Below, piece by piece: positions 61,701-64,000 of a stretch of 64,000 nucleotides of DNA (its first letter is position 1; each line of letters starts with the position of its first letter). The translations under genes and the position numbers were made by a program. The stretch comes from Parasedimentitalea marina (GTDB taxonomy: Bacteria; Pseudomonadota; Alphaproteobacteria; Rhodobacterales; Rhodobacteraceae). The stretch spans positions 2,542,001-2,606,000 of the forward strand of contig NZ_CP033219.1 of assembly GCF_004006175.1 (NCBI RefSeq), read 5' to 3'. The notes below the pieces were generated by a model, which saw only the letters and a program-made list of their open reading frames with translations, was not told the origin of the DNA and ran no database searches.

Positions 61701-63269
61701 TTACATAGCATCTGGTCGACGTCGCGCTTTGGCCAAGTGATTTTGGTACGCATGAAGTTCGGCATCAACGCGCGCGTCAGACCATCCCATATGTGGCGCT
61801 GCTACTTCGGCAATCGAGCGCGCTTGTGCAACTCCCTGATCAGGCTCCCACCCCAAACCCAATCTCCGCATAAGAAGATCGGTCAGGCTGCGGGGCATTT
61901 CGTCATGAACGCAGCGCTCTACTTTGTCGGCTGATATGCTTGTTGCTCCTTTTTGGCCCGACAAAATCTGAGCACCTTGATAGTCTGGGCGCTGCGGTGT
62001 GTTGGTAGGTGACAAGCGGCCAGTGATTTCCTTGACCAGCCGTCTTGCAACACGCCTGTGGGTCATGATTGGCCCACCCGTTAGCGCCAAAAGATTGGGC
62101 ATTCCGTCAGGCGCAAGATCATGCACTTTGATTTCGCGACTTCCCAGTGGCTCTTCTGGATCGCTGGTCAATGGATTGACGCCCGCCCAAGAATACAAAA
62201 TGTCGTCACGTGATATTGCCAATTTTGGCAAACATCGGTTGGTCTCAGAAATCATCCAGTCGATTTCCTGATCGGAAGCGGAAACCCCGGCGATATCACC
62301 GGTGAAAGGCGTGCGGGTCAAACCGACGTAGTGAACGCCGCGAAAGGGTAAGCAGTAGAGCGGCTCGCCAAGGCTGTTATAGGTGAACACCCCCCAGTCG
62401 TTGAATTCCTCTGGCAGGCGCAATGCTATGTGAATGCCCTTTATCCCGGTGCATTTTGGGGCTGCATTGGAACCGGTTTGGTGGATGAGATCATCCACCC
62501 AGGCTCCGGCAAGATTGAGGACGAGATCGGCAGTGACACAGGCGGTGTCTGAATCACTTGGAGTGATTTTGTGGGCCGATTGCAGGGTTAGATGCCATCG
62601 GGGATCCTGGCCCTGCTGCTTTAGATCCACGACCCGAGTGTAGTTTCGGACTATTGCGCCCATCCGGCGTGCATCGAAAACGGCGTCCAACGCAATGCGC
62701 TCTGGCCAATCAAATATATATTCGCGAAAGACCGCCACACTGCGCAGTTTGTCTGGATCGCGCAGCCAGGGGCTGATTGGCACGTCGTTTTGACTTGTTG
62801 GGCTGTATCTTTGGTAATCCAGCGGCACCCCCCTTGGGCTCGTCAGTCGCAACGCAGCAAACGCCGCATCCATTTGCCAGGGCGAGTATTGATCATCGTC
62901 ATAAATAGGTATGCAGAACTTAATCGGTTTTACACGGTTGGGAATTGTATGTACAATTTCGTCCCTCGCCAGCATATCATCACGAACCGTTTTCATTGAC
63001 TTGGCCAGGCGGTCAGGACGCAGCAATGACTGCCAGAAATCGGTTCCGGTTGCCAAGTGCCGCAATCCGCAATGGAGCAGGCGACTGGAACGGCTGGTTG
63101 CCCCGTTGGCAAAATCCCCCTGATCCACCACCAACACCCGGTATCCCGCTGCGCTAAGATGTTGTGCGGCACTGGCACCGTTTATCCCAGCGCCAATAAT
63201 GGCAATATCCACATGCAGATGATCAAGGCTTGGTAGGTCGGGTGTCGGCAATTCAGAACCTCGTGTCAC
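61701..63269 (-). CDS. FAD-dependent glycerol-3-phosphate dehydrogenase-like oxidoreductase
   Basis: 522 residues from a GTG at 63269 with GCGGGGACG upstream; a GTG at 63311 gives a longer N terminus. GlpD-type: the FAD motif VDIAIIGAGINGASAAQHLS, DFANGATSRSSRLLHCGLRH, and SWAGVNPLTSDPEEPLGSRE in the substrate domain, with LALTGGPIMTHRRVAR and a C-terminal helical domain. It oxidises glycerol-3-phosphate or a similar polyol phosphate to the ketone with electrons to quinone. No glpF or glpK adjoins, so the substrate may differ. Confidence 0.87.
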   Translation of the reverse strand: MTRGSELPTPDLPSLDHLHVDIAIIGAGINGASAAQHLSAAGYRVLVVDQGDFANGATSRSSRLLHCGLRHLATGTDFWQSLLRPDRLAKSMKTVRDDMLARDEIVHTIPNRVKPIKFCIPIYDDDQYSPWQMDAAFAALRLTSPRGVPLDYQRYSPTSQNDVPISPWLRDPDKLRSVAVFREYIFDWPERIALDAVFDARRMGAIVRNYTRVVDLKQQGQDPRWHLTLQSAHKITPSDSDTACVTADLVLNLAGAWVDDLIHQTGSNAAPKCTGIKGIHIALRLPEEFNDWGVFTYNSLGEPLYCLPFRGVHYVGLTRTPFTGDIAGVSASDQEIDWMISETNRCLPKLAISRDDILYSWAGVNPLTSDPEEPLGSREIKVHDLAPDGMPNLLALTGGPIMTHRRVARRLVKEITGRLSPTNTPQRPDYQGAQILSGQKGATSISADKVERCVHDEMPRSLTDLLMRRLGLGWEPDQGVAQARSIAEVAAPHMGWSDARVDAELHAYQNHLAKARRRPDAM

Positions 63270-63475
63270 GATTAGCGTCCCCGCTACATTATTTTGCAAA
63301 CTCCAAAACACAACGCGTTTTACAGTCCTCCGTTAATCCCTCCTCTTTCGCCATCCATTTGGCTTCAGAATTCTCGTTTGTAGCTTCCGATGAGCAACAA
63401 CTGTAGAGTTGGTTTCCGGCTTACCGTTGGCTGCGGAGCGGTTGAACGGTGCTGGGACGGGTGGTGAATGGCGAC

Positions 63476-64000
63476 TTACTCTTGAAGCGCGGACACTGCC
63501 TGCGGACGATCAAAAGCGCTGTAAATCGCCAAACTCATCGCGACCAAAGCCAACCCCACTGCGACTAAGAAAGACATGGAAAAGGCATATGCCACATCCT
63601 CCACGGGGGCGTCGACGACATCACCTCGGCCCAGGAACATCACAAACAAGGTCGGCATTGCTGAGGCACCGGTCATTAGGCCAAGGTTTCGCGAGAGGCC
63701 AAGCAAACCCGAAAGACGTCCGCGTTGATCCTTGTCAGCTTCACGCAGAATGATCGTGTTATTGGCCGTAAGAAAGAGCTGAAAAGCCGGAGTTAATACG
63801 ACCAGCGCGATAACATACCCCCAAACCCCAAGGTAAAGTGGCAATAAAGCCAAGCACAGCAATCCCAGCATGATCTGAATAAGCCCAATGAAAACGATCC
63901 GTTTGGCTCCTAACCGGTCCGTTAATCGCCCCGCAGGAACGCCGGAAAGCGCCCCGACAGCGGGGCCAACGGCCAAAACCAAACCGACGAGTGCTGCGTT
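63476..64000 (-). CDS. MFS transporter, C-terminal part (runs off the window)
   Basis: Open to the right edge; about 175 C-terminal residues are visible. It begins in the window with a segment GLVLAVGPAVGALSGVPAGR and a motif-A-like loop (GRLTDRLGAKRIVF), then helices IALVVLTPAFQLFLTANNTI and the Asp/Arg loop READKDQRGRLSG. It ends in a short basic tail (DRPQAVSALQE). It is the second half of a 12-14 helix exporter, probably DHA-type. The N-terminal half and the start are outside. Confidence 0.8.
   Translation of the reverse strand, partial: NAALVGLVLAVGPAVGALSGVPAGRLTDRLGAKRIVFIGLIQIMLGLLCLALLPLYLGVWGYVIALVVLTPAFQLFLTANNTIILREADKDQRGRLSGLLGLSRNLGLMTGASAMPTLFVMFLGRGDVVDAPVEDVAYAFSMSFLVAVGLALVAMSLAIYSAFDRPQAVSALQE

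Overview
The window is a chromosomal segment of an alphaproteobacterium, almost certainly Rhodobacterales (Roseobacter group). The evidence is the run dgt, yciI-like gene, argS, SPOR protein, nagZ, scpA and scpB, a single-cysteine DksA, an rluD/rpoH neighbourhood, a MoxR-VWA pair with a DUF2927 lipoprotein, and small proteins typical of that order. Family calls are from reading the sequence alone; no database search was run.

Region 1 (1-34 kb) is mostly housekeeping. It holds an S4-domain protein, a Suv3-like helicase, a TPR protein, an SCP2 protein with a lysophospholipase-like hydrolase, oligoendopeptidase F, a Gfo/Idh/MocA oxidoreductase, an M19 dipeptidase, rpoH behind a candidate RpoH-type promoter, rluD, and an Lrp regulator facing an MFS exporter. 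The tightly overlapped minus-strand run dgt to scpB follows, then an ErpA/IscA-like protein, xthA, an FAD monooxygenase, dksA, the MoxR/DUF2927/VWA cluster, an M48 protease, and rlmI with a PIN protein. Inside it, at 22.9-24.6 kb, lies an unrecognised two-gene unit: a small protein made of exact 21-residue repeats ending in an FSSGS motif, and a 356-residue partner. A perfect 14-bp inverted repeat lies in the intergenic region upstream.

Region 2 (34-46.5 kb) has a lipoprotein, a protein with about 20% lysine, an agmatinase-family ureohydrolase, and a coherent uptake locus. That locus is a hybrid histidine kinase and OmpR-type regulator divergent from an AfuABC-like ABC transporter plus a HAD phosphatase. 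The arrangement suggests sensing, import and dephosphorylation of a phosphorylated compound.

Region 3 (46.5-64 kb) is accessory. It carries three MFS transporters (one partial), one of them behind a textbook MerR-type 19-bp-spacer promoter, and a GlxA-type regulator and two AraC regulators facing their likely targets. It also has an SDR, a lactonase-like MBL hydrolase, an aminotransferase, a Tat-exported isochorismatase, and a DUF4142/cupredoxin/thioredoxin-like group. A MarR regulator with a four-cysteine tail is coupled to a MOSC protein and divergent from a secreted protein across an inverted-repeat operator. A GlpD-like oxidoreductase follows. The gaps between these genes hold degenerate relics: a frameshifted IS3-type OrfA fragment and a recurring 17-bp word. 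This points to repeated insertion and decay.

No rRNA, tRNA, CRISPR array or intact insertion sequence was seen.
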